Source: Planctomycetota bacterium
GTDB taxonomy: Bacteria > Planctomycetota > Phycisphaerae > UBA1845 > UTPLA1
DNA length: 64,000 nt
NCBI GenBank assembly: GCA_016235815.1
Contig: JACRIM010000054.1
Span: forward strand, 1 to 64,000
Reading direction: 5' to 3'
Shown: in pieces, positions 45,113-54,546 of the stretch
Numbering within the stretch: the first letter of the stretch is position 1
How the letters are laid out: every line of letters begins with the position of its first letter
Translations under genes and position numbers: made by a program
Notes under the pieces: model-generated
Told to the model about the DNA's origin: nothing
Database searches by the model: none
Seen by the model: the letters and a program-made list of their open reading frames with translations, nothing else

Positions 45113-46318
45113 ATGACTCGAACCGCCTGCATTGTTGAATACGTTCGTACGCCGATCGGTCGCTATCGCGGCGGACTTGCGCCCGTGCGGCCCGACGATC
45201 TCGGTGCGGTGGTCATTCGCGAACTCGTTTCCCGTACAAAGATCGACCCAGCGCTGATCGATGATTGCTATTGGGGCGCGGCCAATCAAGCCGGCGAAGA
45301 CAACCGCAATGCAGCGCGCATGGCCGTGTTGCTCGCCGGATTGCCGGACAGCGTGCCGGGTACGGCCGTGAATCGCTTATGCGCCTCGGGGTTGGAGGCC
45401 GTGGCGATTGCCGCACGCATGATCGAGGCAAATCACGGCGATGTGTTTATTGCCGGTGGGGCAGAGTCGATGAGCAGAGCGCCCCTGGTGCTTCCAAAGC
45501 CCGGCGAACCGTGGGTGCGCGGAAATCAGACCATGTACGACTCGACGCTCGGATGGCGCATGACGAACCCAAAGCTCGCCGCGAAATATCACCCGTTTAG
45601 CATGGGCGAGACTGCGGAAAACGTCGCGACCAAACACAACATCTCGCGCGAGGCACAGGATCGCTTCGCGTGTGAAAGCCAGCGACGCTGTGGCGAGGCG
45701 GCAAAGCGGGGCACATTTTCGGAAGAGATCATTCCGGTCGACGTGGAGGGCGAACGTGGCAAAAAGACGACCATCACCGCCGATGAGCACCCACGACCCG
45801 AAACGACGATGGACGATCTTGCCAGGCTGAAGCCGGCCTTTCGTGAAGGCGGCACCGTAACCGCCGGAAACAGCAGCGGTCTGAATGACGGGGCGGCAGC
45901 GCTGCTTGTCGTCGAAGCGCAAACCGCGAAGAACCTGGGATTGACACCAATCGCGATGGTACGAGCCTCGGCATCGGCGGGTGTTGATCCAAGTTGCATG
46001 GGTCTCGGTCCGATTCCGGCGACGCGCAAGGCGCTGGCCCGTGCCGGGTGGAACGTCGGCGATCTCAATCTGGTGGAATTAAACGAGGCGTTCGCAGCGC
46101 AGGCCCTGCCGTGCATGAGCGAACTTGGTCTTGATCCAGCCCTTGTAAACGTCAACGGCGGCGCGATCGCGCTGGGGCATCCGCTTGGCTGCACCGGTGC
46201 ACGTCTGGCAGGAACGCTTGTACGAGAAATGCGACGACGCAGCGCGCGGCGCGGATTGGCAGCATTATGTGTCGGCGTGGGACAGGGATTGGCGGTTCTC
46301 TTCGAGCGTGCCGAATGA
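45113..46318 (+). CDS. Acetyl-CoA acetyltransferase (thiolase)
   Basis: A 401-residue thiolase. C90 ([11 protein letters not shown]) is the acyl-forming nucleophile, NEAFAAQ and [17 protein letters not shown] hold the other catalytic groups. It interconverts acetoacetyl-CoA or 3-ketoacyl-CoA and acetyl-CoA. The stop overlaps the DUF547 gene start (ATGA). Biosynthetic or beta-oxidation use is not decided by sequence. Confidence 0.94.
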   Translation: MTRTACIVEYVRTPIGRYRGGLAPVRPDDLGAVVIRELVSRTKIDPALIDDCYWGAANQAGEDNRNAARMAVLLAGLPDSVPGTAVNRLCASGLEAVAIAARMIEANHGDVFIAGGAESMSRAPLVLPKPGEPWVRGNQTMYDSTLGWRMTNPKLAAKYHPFSMGETAENVATKHNISREAQDRFACESQRRCGEAAKRGTFSEEIIPVDVEGERGKKTTITADEHPRPETTMDDLARLKPAFREGGTVTAGNSSGLNDGAAALLVVEAQTAKNLGLTPIAMVRASASAGVDPSCMGLGPIPATRKALARAGWNVGDLNLVELNEAFAAQALPCMSELGLDPALVNVNGGAIALGHPLGCTGARLAGTLVREMRRRSARRGLAALCVGVGQGLAVLFERAE

Positions 46319-47220
46319 TTCGTTTTGGGTTCCTGTTGTTGGCCCTGCTGATTTCGTCGGGATGCATTGCCCGCACCCTGCGGCCGACGGTGAACGCCGC
46401 CTCGCTCCCGAATCCGCAGAAGATGGATTATTGCGACTGGGGCGCGGTGCTCGGTCAGGCCGTGGTCGGCGATCGCGTGGATTACGATCGACTACGCGAG
46501 GATCCCCGACCGCTTGAGCGGTTCCTGGCTCGCGTGGCCGTTGTGGGGCCGAATTCCACGCCGTCAGAGTTTCCCACCAAGTCTCATTGTCTTGCTTATA
46601 CCATCAATTGTCATAACGCAACCGTACTCCGTAGTGTGCTCGCACTGTCCGGCCGCGACGGCATTCCCGCAACACTGCCCGGTCACTTTGACACCATGTA
46701 CGCCTTTCAAATCGATGGCCGCACCGAGACCCCGCAATCGCTTCGCAACCGCGCGATGGTGCTTGGCGATGGAGATTGGCGCGTCGCCCTCGTATTGACC
46801 GAAGCCAGGCTGATCGGTCCACCCCTGAATCGCCGGGTTTTCTTGCCCGAGTTGCTGGATGGGCAATTGACGCAGGCGGCAGACGTGGCGCTTGCCAGCC
46901 CCGGTGTTGTTGCGCTGTCCCACGGCGAACACAAACAATTGCAGCTATGTCGCGCGCTCTTTGATCTGAAGGAAAAACTCGTCGCCGACTATCGCGCGAA
47001 GACGCATTCGACCGATGCGTCCGTACTTGCAGCGCTGCTGGACCGCTCCGATCGGGCACGCCGCGAACAGTTGAACGCAGCCGTCGGATACGACATTGCG
47101 ATGATGCCGGACCTCGGGGCTGTGAACGCAGTCACGCCGCCAATGACGGCGGACCAACAAAGCGTGTTTTCACGGATTGGCTCATTCTCAATCATCAAGC
47201 CCGCCAGGCAGCCGGAATGA
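46315..47220 (+). CDS. DUF547 lipoprotein
   Basis: A 301-residue exported protein with lipobox LISSGC at residue 17 and a DUF547 domain ([39 protein letters not shown] with the conserved Cys/His/Asn). DUF547 has a papain-like, transglutaminase-related pattern, but its activity is unknown. Translation is coupled to the thiolase gene (ATGA at 46315-46318). Confidence 0.82.
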   Translation: MIRFGFLLLALLISSGCIARTLRPTVNAASLPNPQKMDYCDWGAVLGQAVVGDRVDYDRLREDPRPLERFLARVAVVGPNSTPSEFPTKSHCLAYTINCHNATVLRSVLALSGRDGIPATLPGHFDTMYAFQIDGRTETPQSLRNRAMVLGDGDWRVALVLTEARLIGPPLNRRVFLPELLDGQLTQAADVALASPGVVALSHGEHKQLQLCRALFDLKEKLVADYRAKTHSTDASVLAALLDRSDRARREQLNAAVGYDIAMMPDLGAVNAVTPPMTADQQSVFSRIGSFSIIKPARQPE

Positions 47221-47227
47221 GGACCGA

Positions 47228-47258
47228 GGAGTTCGAAGGGTGCGGCCTTCGAATCTCC
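47228..47258. terminator. Hairpin between convergent DUF547 and Flp genes
   Basis: GGAGTTCGAAGG at 47228-47239 pairs with CCTTCGAA (47246-47253) and, after one bulged T, CTCC (47255-47258). The 12-bp stem lies between two convergent stops. There is no T-run, so termination strength is unsure. Confidence 0.55.
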
Positions 47259-47303
47259 CCGGCGGGCGGACAAGAGACGTGAGAAGGGAGTGGAGAGGGG
47301 TGG

Positions 47304-47477
47304 TTACGGCAACTGTGCCGTGACGTTGGCAAACGTGCTGGAGACCTTTTCGCCCAGTGCGGTGATCGCGCCGAGGGCGATGACAATTATCAGAGCGAGC
47401 ATCACGGCGTACTCAGTGGCCGTGGCGCCTTCTTCCTCGCGAACAAACGACCGCAGATAGTTCACAAACGACTTCAT
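47304..47477 (-). CDS. Flp/Fap-type pilin
   Basis: A 57-residue prepilin: short basic leader, then EEEGATATEYAVMLALIIVIALGAITALG, the Flp/Fap (Tad type IVb) pilin core with the Gly before Ala as cleavage site and the conserved Glu-Tyr. GGAGG lies 7 nt before ATG 47477. No tad assembly genes are in the window, so it is a lone copy here. Confidence 0.9.
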   Translation of the reverse strand: MKSFVNYLRSFVREEEGATATEYAVMLALIIVIALGAITALGEKVSSTFANVTAQLP

Positions 47478-47913
47478 GTTCCAACCTCCGATGACGGGCC
47501 GTATCCGGGCCCTTTGGTTTGACGTCGACGCCTCCAGGGTGGGCATCGGCTCGCGGCGACATGCATCGGCCGCGTTCACGTGGACAAACGAGGGATGAGC
47601 GGAGGAATTGCAAACGCCATCGGAGTGTGTGGCAGTTATCCGCGATGCCGCTAATCATGCGGGCGAATCGCGACAAATCGGATCATAAAGTCCGCAAACC
47701 GCCTGCGAGTGTCCGCTGCAAAACAGGCGGACCCAGGTTAACGGGCGTGTCCTAAGTAGAAGGCCATGAGATCGGCCCAAGGCTCCTTGAACAACGCATC
47801 GGTCATTCCAAATTGAGTAAACGATTTGTCCTTGATAGCAGGGCTGGTAAAACGTTACCATTGCGCGTTCGGGAATAGATCCACCACACAAGTTCGACGG
47901 AGTGGACTGAGCA
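47478..47913. other. Intergenic region upstream of Flp and ATP-grasp genes
   Basis: These 436 nt hold promoters for two divergent genes but no credible gene. A short hairpin (GGGCC 47496-47500 with GGCCC 47508-47512) lies in the pilin leader. No clear -35/-10 pair was found; short open frames lack start signals and protein-like composition. Confidence 0.55.
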
Positions 47914-49350
47914 ATGGCTGCCGCAAGCGGATTTCAATTGGCCGTTCCGTATAATGAATCCGTTACGGCGGAAGGCTCGCCTCGCACGCATTATTCACTT
48001 CTAAACTCGCGACTTGCCGAACTCGGCCCGGAGGAAATCTCCAAGAGGCAGCAAGCAGCCGACGCGTCCTTTCTTCAGCAGGGAATCACGTTCACGGTCT
48101 ACGGCGCAGAGGAGGGGACGGAAAAGATCTTTCCGTATGACGTCCTGCCTCGTTTGGTGACGGCGTCGGAGTGGGACACGCTCGAGCGCGGGTTGGCCCA
48201 GCGGATTACGGCGCTGAATCTCTTCCTCGGAGACTTGTATCACGACGCAAAGATCCTCTCGGATGGGGTCATACCGGCAGACCTCATCTACAGTTGCAAG
48301 CACTACCGTCGCGAAATGCGCGGCGTAAATGTTTCCAACGGTGCCTATCTCACCGTCGTGGGCTCCGATCTGATTCGGATGCCGGATGGGAAATTCGCCG
48401 TTTTGGAGGACAACCTGCGCGTGCCCAGCGGCGTGTCCTACATGCTGGCCAATCGGCAGGTGGCCAAACGGACCTTCCCGATGATCTTTCGCGATTACGG
48501 CGTTCGGTCGATTGACCATTACAGCCAGGATTTGCTTGCGTGCCTTCGCGAGATTGCTTCCGTTCCCCCGGCCGATGCAAACGTCGTGCTGATTACGCCC
48601 GGCGTTTACAACTCGGCATACTTCGAGCACGCCTTCCTTGCCCGGCAAATGGGGATTCAGCTTACCGAAGGCCGCGATCTCGTGGTGCACGACAATTTCG
48701 TCTACCAGCGGACAACCGCGGGGCTGCGACGCGTGGATGTCATTTATCGCCGAATCGACGACGACTTCATTGATCCCGTGGCATATCGGCCGGATTCGAT
48801 GCTCGGCGTCCCCGGCATCATGAACGCCTATCGCGCCGGTAACGTGGTCATGGCGAATGCCCTGGGCACCGGCGTCGCGGATGACAAAGCCGTGTATGCC
48901 TATGTGCCCGAGATCATCAAGTATTACCTCCAGCAGGATCCAATCATCGAAAACGTGCCGACGTATGTGCTGGAGCGGCCAAAAGAGCGTGAACACGTGC
49001 TGCAGAATCTGGACAAGCTCGTGGTAAAGGCGGTGGGGGAGTCGGGCGGCTACGGAATGCTCATCGGCCCGCATTCCACCAAAGCGCAACAAGACGAATT
49101 CCGCGAGAAGATTCTGGAGAACCCGCGGAATTACATCGCCCAACCGACGATCTCGCTGTCGGTTGGTCCGTGCTTTCTGGATGGCGGCGTGGATTCGCGG
49201 CATCTCGATCTTCGTGTGTACGTGCTAAACGGAAAAAAGGTGCGTATCACGCCGGGCGGATTGACACGCGTGGCGCTTAAGAAAGGCTCGCTCGTAGTAA
49301 ATTCGTCGCAGGGCGGCGGCAGCAAGGATACCTGGGTACTTCACCGATAG
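47914..49350 (+). CDS. Circularly permuted ATP-grasp protein
   Basis: A 478-residue CP_ATPgrasp_1 protein (former DUF404/407): [23 protein letters not shown] start, [21 protein letters not shown] core, [17 protein letters not shown] and [26 protein letters not shown], with ATP-binding Lys and acidic residues. Such proteins should form a peptide-like bond, and nearly always sit with alpha-E and transglutaminase-like genes, as here. GGAG precedes the start by 11 nt. Confidence 0.92.
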   Translation: MAAASGFQLAVPYNESVTAEGSPRTHYSLLNSRLAELGPEEISKRQQAADASFLQQGITFTVYGAEEGTEKIFPYDVLPRLVTASEWDTLERGLAQRITALNLFLGDLYHDAKILSDGVIPADLIYSCKHYRREMRGVNVSNGAYLTVVGSDLIRMPDGKFAVLEDNLRVPSGVSYMLANRQVAKRTFPMIFRDYGVRSIDHYSQDLLACLREIASVPPADANVVLITPGVYNSAYFEHAFLARQMGIQLTEGRDLVVHDNFVYQRTTAGLRRVDVIYRRIDDDFIDPVAYRPDSMLGVPGIMNAYRAGNVVMANALGTGVADDKAVYAYVPEIIKYYLQQDPIIENVPTYVLERPKEREHVLQNLDKLVVKAVGESGGYGMLIGPHSTKAQQDEFREKILENPRNYIAQPTISLSVGPCFLDGGVDSRHLDLRVYVLNGKKVRITPGGLTRVALKKGSLVVNSSQGGGSKDTWVLHR

Positions 49351-49363
49351 GACGTATGGACGC

Positions 49364-50344
49364 ATGATGCTTTCGCGTGTGGCAGATTGTCTGTACTGGA
49401 TGAGCCGGTACCTGGAGCGCGCCGAACACACGGCGCGGGCGCTCGATGTTCAGTTAAATGTCGCCCTCGACGAATCGCCCTGGGCGGCGTCGATGGGGTG
49501 GATGTCGCTCTTGGGCGGACTTCGGGTCGATCTGCCGATGGAGGTGTGCGCCGATCCGCAAGCCGTTACGAATGCGTTGGTGTTTGACAAGTCCAACCCG
49601 TCGTCAATTGTCTCGTGCATCCGCAATGCGCGGGAGAATGCCCGGCAGGTGCGAGATTCCGTCACGTCGGAATTGTGGGAAGAGCTGAATCACCTGCACC
49701 TTTCCATGCAAAGCCAGACAATCGACCGGATTTGGAGCGTCGGGCCGCACCCATTCCTGAAGTCGATCCACCGCGGCAGCCAGATGATCGCCGGAATTGT
49801 CGACGCGACATTCAGCCATGGTGAAGGGTGGCAGTTCATTCAACTGGCGAGGTACCTTGAGCGGGCGATGGCCACGGCCTGGCTTCTGGAATCGCACTTC
49901 GGAATGAAGGGGACCAGTCTCTCGGAGGACCCCAACCCGGATGAATTTATCGCATGGGCGGCGCTGCTGAGAATGTGCAACGCCTATGAGCCATATTGCA
50001 AGATTCACACTGTCGAACTCCGACCGAAGTGGATTTTGCAGTTTCTCTTGCTCGAACCGAGTTTGCCGCGGTCGATCCGATTTGCCGCGGATCAGATTCA
50101 GTCGGCCGTAACGGCGATCACCCATTCAACGGGTGCGACGGACGCCGCTCATGTTCGACGGCTTGCCGGCCGGCTGGCGGCGGACCTCTCGTTCGTCAGC
50201 ATTGACGAGGTCCTTGGCGACGACTTCGCGGATTATTTCAGCGGAATCGTGACGCGATGCGTGGAGATTCACAACGCCATGAATGACCGGTTCATCACCT
50301 ACACCGTTGCGGCGGCGCTGCGGGATTTTGCTGCACGAACTTGA
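49364..50344 (+). CDS. Alpha-E domain protein (DUF403)
   Basis: A 326-residue, nearly all-helical protein starting MMLSRVADCLYWMSRYLERAEHTAR, the hallmark of the alpha-E/DUF403 family, with FSHGEGWQFIQLARYLERA repeated later. No catalytic site is evident; it probably works with the upstream ATP-grasp protein (14-nt gap) in peptide-tag or small-peptide synthesis, a proposal based on gene neighbourhoods. Confidence 0.9.
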   Translation: MMLSRVADCLYWMSRYLERAEHTARALDVQLNVALDESPWAASMGWMSLLGGLRVDLPMEVCADPQAVTNALVFDKSNPSSIVSCIRNARENARQVRDSVTSELWEELNHLHLSMQSQTIDRIWSVGPHPFLKSIHRGSQMIAGIVDATFSHGEGWQFIQLARYLERAMATAWLLESHFGMKGTSLSEDPNPDEFIAWAALLRMCNAYEPYCKIHTVELRPKWILQFLLLEPSLPRSIRFAADQIQSAVTAITHSTGATDAAHVRRLAGRLAADLSFVSIDEVLGDDFADYFSGIVTRCVEIHNAMNDRFITYTVAAALRDFAART

Positions 50345-50362
50345 GGCAGGGAGAGGATTCGC

Positions 50363-51214
50363 TTGCTTTATTCGATTCGACACGAAACGCGATTTCATTA
50401 CTCGCAGCCGATCCGCGAGAGCTATCTGGAGGTGCGCAAGCGACCGCGATCAGACGACGGACAACGATGTCTTGAGTTTTCGCTGAAGGTTTCTCCCGAC
50501 GCCCGGGTCCATTCCTATTCGGATGTACTTGGCAATACCGTGCATCACTTTGATGTGGCGGCCTTGCACGATGATCTCCGAGTCATGGCGACATCACTGG
50601 TCGATGTCGCCGCCCCCCGGGCCATACCACAGCGGTTGTCTGCCGACGAGTGGAATGGAGTCGATCAGTTGGCCGGTGATTCCCGAAACTGGGATTGGCT
50701 CCACCCAAGCCATTTCGCCAAGCCGTCGGAAATGCTTAGCGCCGCGGCCGAAGCGTGGAAGATTGGCAGACGCGACGATCCACTGAGTGTGCTTCGTGAA
50801 TTGAACGCGTCGATTCACAAGTCGCTTGCATATGTCCCAAAGAGTACGCGCGTGGATTCACCGATTGATGATTGCCTGAAAGCGAAAAAGGGAGTCTGCC
50901 AGGATTTTTCCCACGTATTCATTGCCATGGCGAGACAATTGCGAATTCCCTGCCGATATGTAAGCGGTCATCTTTTCCATCGGGAAGGCGATTCCACGCC
51001 GGTCGTGCCCGATGCGAGCCATGCCTGGGCCGAAGCCCTGTTGCCCGAGTTGGGCTGGGTTGGCTTCGATCCGGCGAATGATTCGCTGGCCGGCGAACCA
51101 CATATCCGCATCGCGATCGGCCGCGATTACGCCGATGTGCCGCCCTCGCGTGGCGTGTTCAAGGGATTTGCCGATTCGGAATTGTCGGTTCATGTCGAAG
51201 TGAAGCGGATATGA
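50363..51214 (+). CDS. Transglutaminase-like cysteine protease
   Basis: A 283-residue protein: N-terminal beta-domain (YSIRHETRFHYSQPIRES) and a transglutaminase core with C179 (GVCQDFSHVFIA), H220 (ASHAWAEAL) and D236 (GFDPAND), a complete Cys-His-Asp triad. It starts at TTG 50363 with GGGAGAGG upstream, the only reasonable start. Third gene of the ATP-grasp cluster; likely cleaves the product or tag made by it. Confidence 0.91.
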   Translation: MLYSIRHETRFHYSQPIRESYLEVRKRPRSDDGQRCLEFSLKVSPDARVHSYSDVLGNTVHHFDVAALHDDLRVMATSLVDVAAPRAIPQRLSADEWNGVDQLAGDSRNWDWLHPSHFAKPSEMLSAAAEAWKIGRRDDPLSVLRELNASIHKSLAYVPKSTRVDSPIDDCLKAKKGVCQDFSHVFIAMARQLRIPCRYVSGHLFHREGDSTPVVPDASHAWAEALLPELGWVGFDPANDSLAGEPHIRIAIGRDYADVPPSRGVFKGFADSELSVHVEVKRI

Positions 51215-51262
51215 TGTGGCTGGTCTGAGCGAGCCTTGCAGCCGGTTTATTAGGAGTCCGCG

Positions 51263-51601
51263 ATGAGTGATTTGCGATGCGATGTGTCGGAAGAGGCAGG
51301 CGGACTCGTACTGAAGCTTGCGGGGCAGATCACCTTTGCCGAGATGGACGAATTGGAAAAGCACATCGCCCGTGTGACAGCCCGAAAACCGGCTCGGCTG
51401 GTTCTGGATCTCGCCGACCTCTCGATGATCACCAGTGCAGGGATCGGCGCCCTCCTGAAGCTCCACCGCCGCGCTACGGAGCAAAAATGCGACCTCCGCC
51501 TTGCGGCCCTTCAAAGCGGAATTGAAGACGTCTTCCGCAAGGCCCGACTGGATTCAATCTTCAGCATCGTGCCGACGCTGGGCGAGGCGTTGGTGAACTA
51601 A
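51263..51601 (+). CDS. STAS-domain anti-sigma factor antagonist
   Basis: A 112-residue SpoIIAA-like STAS protein. The loop DLSMITSAGIGALL carries the Ser usually phosphorylated by an anti-sigma kinase. ATG 51263 has AGGAG at 7 nt. It follows the ATP-grasp cluster by 48 nt, so may share its transcript; no anti-sigma factor gene is in the window. Confidence 0.9.
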   Translation: MSDLRCDVSEEAGGLVLKLAGQITFAEMDELEKHIARVTARKPARLVLDLADLSMITSAGIGALLKLHRRATEQKCDLRLAALQSGIEDVFRKARLDSIFSIVPTLGEALVN

Positions 51602-51636
51602 CGACAACGCAACTTGCCGGACGCGTCCGTCGAAAC

Positions 51637-53253
51637 CTAAAACACCTGCCCCGTATCAAACCGCCCCAGTGCCGCCTCAAGGGCCGTCATCATCTCGCCC
51701 ACCGTGCAATAGGCCTTGGCGCCTTCGATCAACGCCGGCATCACGTTCTTCTTCGCCCGGGCGTCGTCCGTGATTTGCTTGAGCGATGCCTTCACCTTCG
51801 CTGCGTCGCGCTTCGCCTTCAGAGCCTTCAGACCGGCGACAACCTCATCCTCGACCGCAGCCTCGATCTTCAATAGGTCAATCCCCGGGCCGTCGTCCTC
51901 GGTGTAATCCGTCACGCCGACGAGCTTCTTGTCGCCGCGCTCCACGGCCGCGTTGTATTTGTACGCCGCATCGGCAATCTCCCGCCGAATGTAGCCGTTC
52001 TCAATCGCGCCGATCATGCCGCCCATTTCGTCGATCGTCTCGATGTACTCGCGGGCCTCAGCCTCCAACTGGTTCGTAAGCGCCTCGATGTAATAGCTGC
52101 CGCCGAGCGGATCGACCACATTCGCCACGCCCGTCTCGCAGGCCAGCACCTGCTGTGTTCGAAGCGCCAGCGTCACGGCGTGCTCCGTCGGCAGGCAAAC
52201 CGTCTCGTCCATGCTGTTGGTGTGCAGGCTCTGGCAACCGCCAAGCACGGCCGCCATCGCCTGATACGCCACGCGCATCAGGTTCACATGCGGCTGCTTG
52301 CTATAGAGGCTGCAACCGGCCGTCTGAGCGTGGAAGCGCAGCCACATGGATCGTTCGTTCTTCGCCCCAAAACGTTCCTTCATGTACCAAGCCCACAATC
52401 GGCGCGCGGCCCTGAACTTGGCGATCTCCTCGAAAAACTCATTGTGACTGTTGAAGAAGAAGGAGAGTCGCGGGGCGAATGAGTCAATGTCCATCCCGCG
52501 ATCGACGCAAGCCTGGGCATAATGCAGCCCATCGCCGAGCGTGAACGCGAGTTCCTGTCCCGCCGTGCTGCCGGCCTCGCGGATGTGATAGCCGCTGATG
52601 GAGACGGGGTTGTACTGTGGCAGTTCTTTCGCGCAGAATTCGATGGTGTCGGTGACGAGGTTTACGCTCTCAGCAGGGGGAAAGACGAATTCATTCTGCG
52701 CGTGGAATTCCTTAAGGATGTCATTCTGACAGGTGCCGCGCAGCTTGTTGCGAGGCACACCCGTCTTGTCAGCCGTGGCGATGTAGAAGGCAATCAGAAT
52801 CGCGCCCGGTGCGTTGATCGTCATGGAGACGGAGACGTCGCCGAGGTTGATCCCGCCGAACAGCACCTCAAAATCCGCCAGCGACGAAATCGCCACGCCG
52901 CACCGGCCAACTTCACCCAGCGAAAGCGGATCATCGGCATCGCGCCCCATGAGCGTCGGCAAGTCAAACGCCGTGGAAAGCCCGGTCTGCCCGCGGGTGA
53001 GGAGAAACTTGAATCGCTCATTGGTCTGTCGCGCACTGCCGAACCCGGCAAATTGCCGCATGGTCCATTGCTTCGTGCGATAGAGGTCGGGGTGCACGCC
53101 GCGCGTGAACGGGTATTGGCCGGGGTCGCCAAGGTGCGAGTCATAATCGACCTCGACGACGTCCTCGGGCCGATAGACCGTCTGCAACGGCCGGCCGGAG
53201 ATGGTGGTGTGCGGGCCGATTTCACCGGGATGAATGCCGATATCCTGCTTCAT
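51637..53253 (-). CDS. Methylmalonyl-CoA mutase large subunit, catalytic (TIM-barrel) part
   Basis: A 538-residue mutase alpha domain (PF01642): YRPEDVVEVDYDSHLGDPGQYPFTRGVHPDLYR start, TRGQTGLSTAFDLPTLMGRD and NVVDPLGGSYYIEALT. The B12-binding domain is absent, so a separate small subunit with the DxHxxG motif is needed and is not in the window. It interconverts methylmalonyl-CoA (or a related acyl-CoA) and succinyl-CoA in propionate metabolism. Confidence 0.92.
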   Translation of the reverse strand: MKQDIGIHPGEIGPHTTISGRPLQTVYRPEDVVEVDYDSHLGDPGQYPFTRGVHPDLYRTKQWTMRQFAGFGSARQTNERFKFLLTRGQTGLSTAFDLPTLMGRDADDPLSLGEVGRCGVAISSLADFEVLFGGINLGDVSVSMTINAPGAILIAFYIATADKTGVPRNKLRGTCQNDILKEFHAQNEFVFPPAESVNLVTDTIEFCAKELPQYNPVSISGYHIREAGSTAGQELAFTLGDGLHYAQACVDRGMDIDSFAPRLSFFFNSHNEFFEEIAKFRAARRLWAWYMKERFGAKNERSMWLRFHAQTAGCSLYSKQPHVNLMRVAYQAMAAVLGGCQSLHTNSMDETVCLPTEHAVTLALRTQQVLACETGVANVVDPLGGSYYIEALTNQLEAEAREYIETIDEMGGMIGAIENGYIRREIADAAYKYNAAVERGDKKLVGVTDYTEDDGPGIDLLKIEAAVEDEVVAGLKALKAKRDAAKVKASLKQITDDARAKKNVMPALIEGAKAYCTVGEMMTALEAALGRFDTGQVF

Positions 53254-53386
53254 GGCTGCACCTGCAAGGGCCGGGGGTTGTGCCCGGCGCGGGACGAATG
53301 GCGATTGGTCCGGGGTATCCGAGACGGGGGTATGATAACGGGAGACTTATAACCTGTCCTGTTGACCCTCTGGAGGCAGGGCATGT

Positions 53387-53875
53387 GTGCGGTGGCCCAT
53401 GGCAGACGTGTATTTGGAAACCAGTTTTATCAGCGCGTGTGTGTCAGATCGATCAGATCTGTCAAGCGCCTATCGTCGCCAGTAAAGCCATTCCTGGTGG
53501 ATCAGCCAACGCCACCTGCATACATTGTTCGTGTCGGCGGAAGTTCTTCGGGAGCTATCTGCACCAAATTATCCGAAAAGAGCGGAAGCCCTTGCTCTGG
53601 CGTCATCGTGCAGCTTGGTTCCGATGACGTCTATTGTGTCTGAATTGGCCCGTTTATTCGTCCGAGAGAAGGTCATGCCCGGGCCGGAGGAGGCAGGAGA
53701 TGCCTTACATGTCGCGTTTGCGGTGGCAAATGGGCATCCTTACATGCTATCATGGAATGTGAGGCACTTGGCCAATCCAAACAAGGTTGCGCATCTACGG
53801 GCGACCTGAGTCAAGGCCGGCTATCGTGCTCCGGAAATCGTGACGCCGGATGTTTTTTGGAATGATGATGTCTGA
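53387..53875 (+). pseudogene. PIN-domain toxin gene broken by two in-frame stops
   Basis: One reading frame from GTG 53387 (GGAGG 9 nt upstream; alternative ATG 53399) encodes a complete PIN protein: MADVYLETSFIS start with the first acidic residue, then TAA at 53483-53485, SHSWWISQRHL, SAEVLRELSAP, the EEAGDALHVAFA Asp, YMLSWNVRHLANP, a TGA at 53807-53809, and VKAGYRAPEIVTPDVFW before the final TGA at 53873. All homologous parts remain in one frame, so only two point changes broke it. VapC-like RNase activity is presumably lost. Confidence 0.8.
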
Positions 53876-54137
53876 TCGAACATACATGCAAGACGACCCG
53901 GTGGTTTCCGAAGTCCGAGCCATTCGGCGGGAAGTGTGTGAGTCCGTCGGCAACGACGTGGGTTTACTCTGTGAACATCTTCAAGAGGTCGAGCGTGACT
54001 TCCAGTCGCGAACGGGTGTTTTCTCCACGATCGCTCAACCAACCCTCGATTCGGTGATCGCAAGCTGGGAACGGGATGCAACTCATGCCGATCCTCTCAT
54101 TGACGACGTTCGCAAAGCGCGACGGTCCGTCGGATGA
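53868..54137 (+). CDS. Partner (antitoxin-like) of the PIN protein
   Basis: An 89-residue protein starting MSDRTYMQDDPVVSEVRAIRRE, the DPIVEEVR-type start of small proteins that accompany PIN toxins. ATG 53868 overlaps the ancestral PIN stop, as expected of a coupled pair; ATG 53886 is an alternative. Its C-terminus (ADPLIDDVRKARRSVG) echoes the start motif. Whether it is an antitoxin is inferred from pairing. Confidence 0.65.
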   Translation: MSDRTYMQDDPVVSEVRAIRREVCESVGNDVGLLCEHLQEVERDFQSRTGVFSTIAQPTLDSVIASWERDATHADPLIDDVRKARRSVG

Positions 54138-54175
54138 ACGTGCCCGGTCAATCTCTAATAACAACAAAGCCTACG

Positions 54176-54544
54176 TTAATTGTTAACGTCTGTGCCGCAT
54201 TCCGGGCATCGGCCTGAGACGTTGCCGGTGAGGTTGTAGCCGCAGGATTGGCAGCTTCCTCGCGGAAAATTCAGTTTCTTGTCTGCCCGTTTCATCAGCC
54301 ATTCAGCAATCGAAATGCCAAAGATCGGACCTAATGAAAACAGAGTCATTGCGAGCATGGCCAGAATCGGAAATGCGAAAGCCGCCCAGAAGTTTAGAAT
54401 GGGATGGCCGCTCGATGGTCCATGATCGGCAATCGAAAGGCTCGCGTTGCAAAGCAAATAGCTGAGTGCATAAGTCGAGGTTAATCCAATGGCGATGGCG
54501 ACCAGCCATGCGATGAAACGACGCCAGCCTCTAAGTGGTTCCAT
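54176..54544 (-). CDS. Small membrane protein with planctomycete-type zinc ribbon (copy 1)
   Basis: A 122-residue protein: two hydrophobic helices (~10-32, ~48-75) and a C-terminal zinc ribbon CQSCGYNLTGNVSGRCPECG (Cys4). This ribbon recurs in many planctomycete proteins of unknown role. It lies 2 nt after the next gene, which carries nearly the same ribbon. A 7-bp hairpin (54173-54189) overlaps its stop codon. Confidence 0.75.
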   Translation of the reverse strand: MEPLRGWRRFIAWLVAIAIGLTSTYALSYLLCNASLSIADHGPSSGHPILNFWAAFAFPILAMLAMTLFSLGPIFGISIAEWLMKRADKKLNFPRGSCQSCGYNLTGNVSGRCPECGTDVNN

Positions 54545-54546
54545 TG

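Noticed and set aside
48001-49203. 400-codon minus-strand frame opposite the ATP-grasp gene
   Set aside because: No recognisable domain and fully covered by a conserved gene on the other strand.
51618-51629. 12-nt palindrome CGGACGCGTCCG between convergent STAS and mutase genes as terminator
   Set aside because: It has no loop and no T-run; probably chance in GC-rich DNA.
53483-53809. Alternative genetic code or programmed readthrough of TAA and TGA in the PIN gene
   Set aside because: TAA and TGA end many genes in this window at expected places, and no recoding signal is seen, so decay is simpler.
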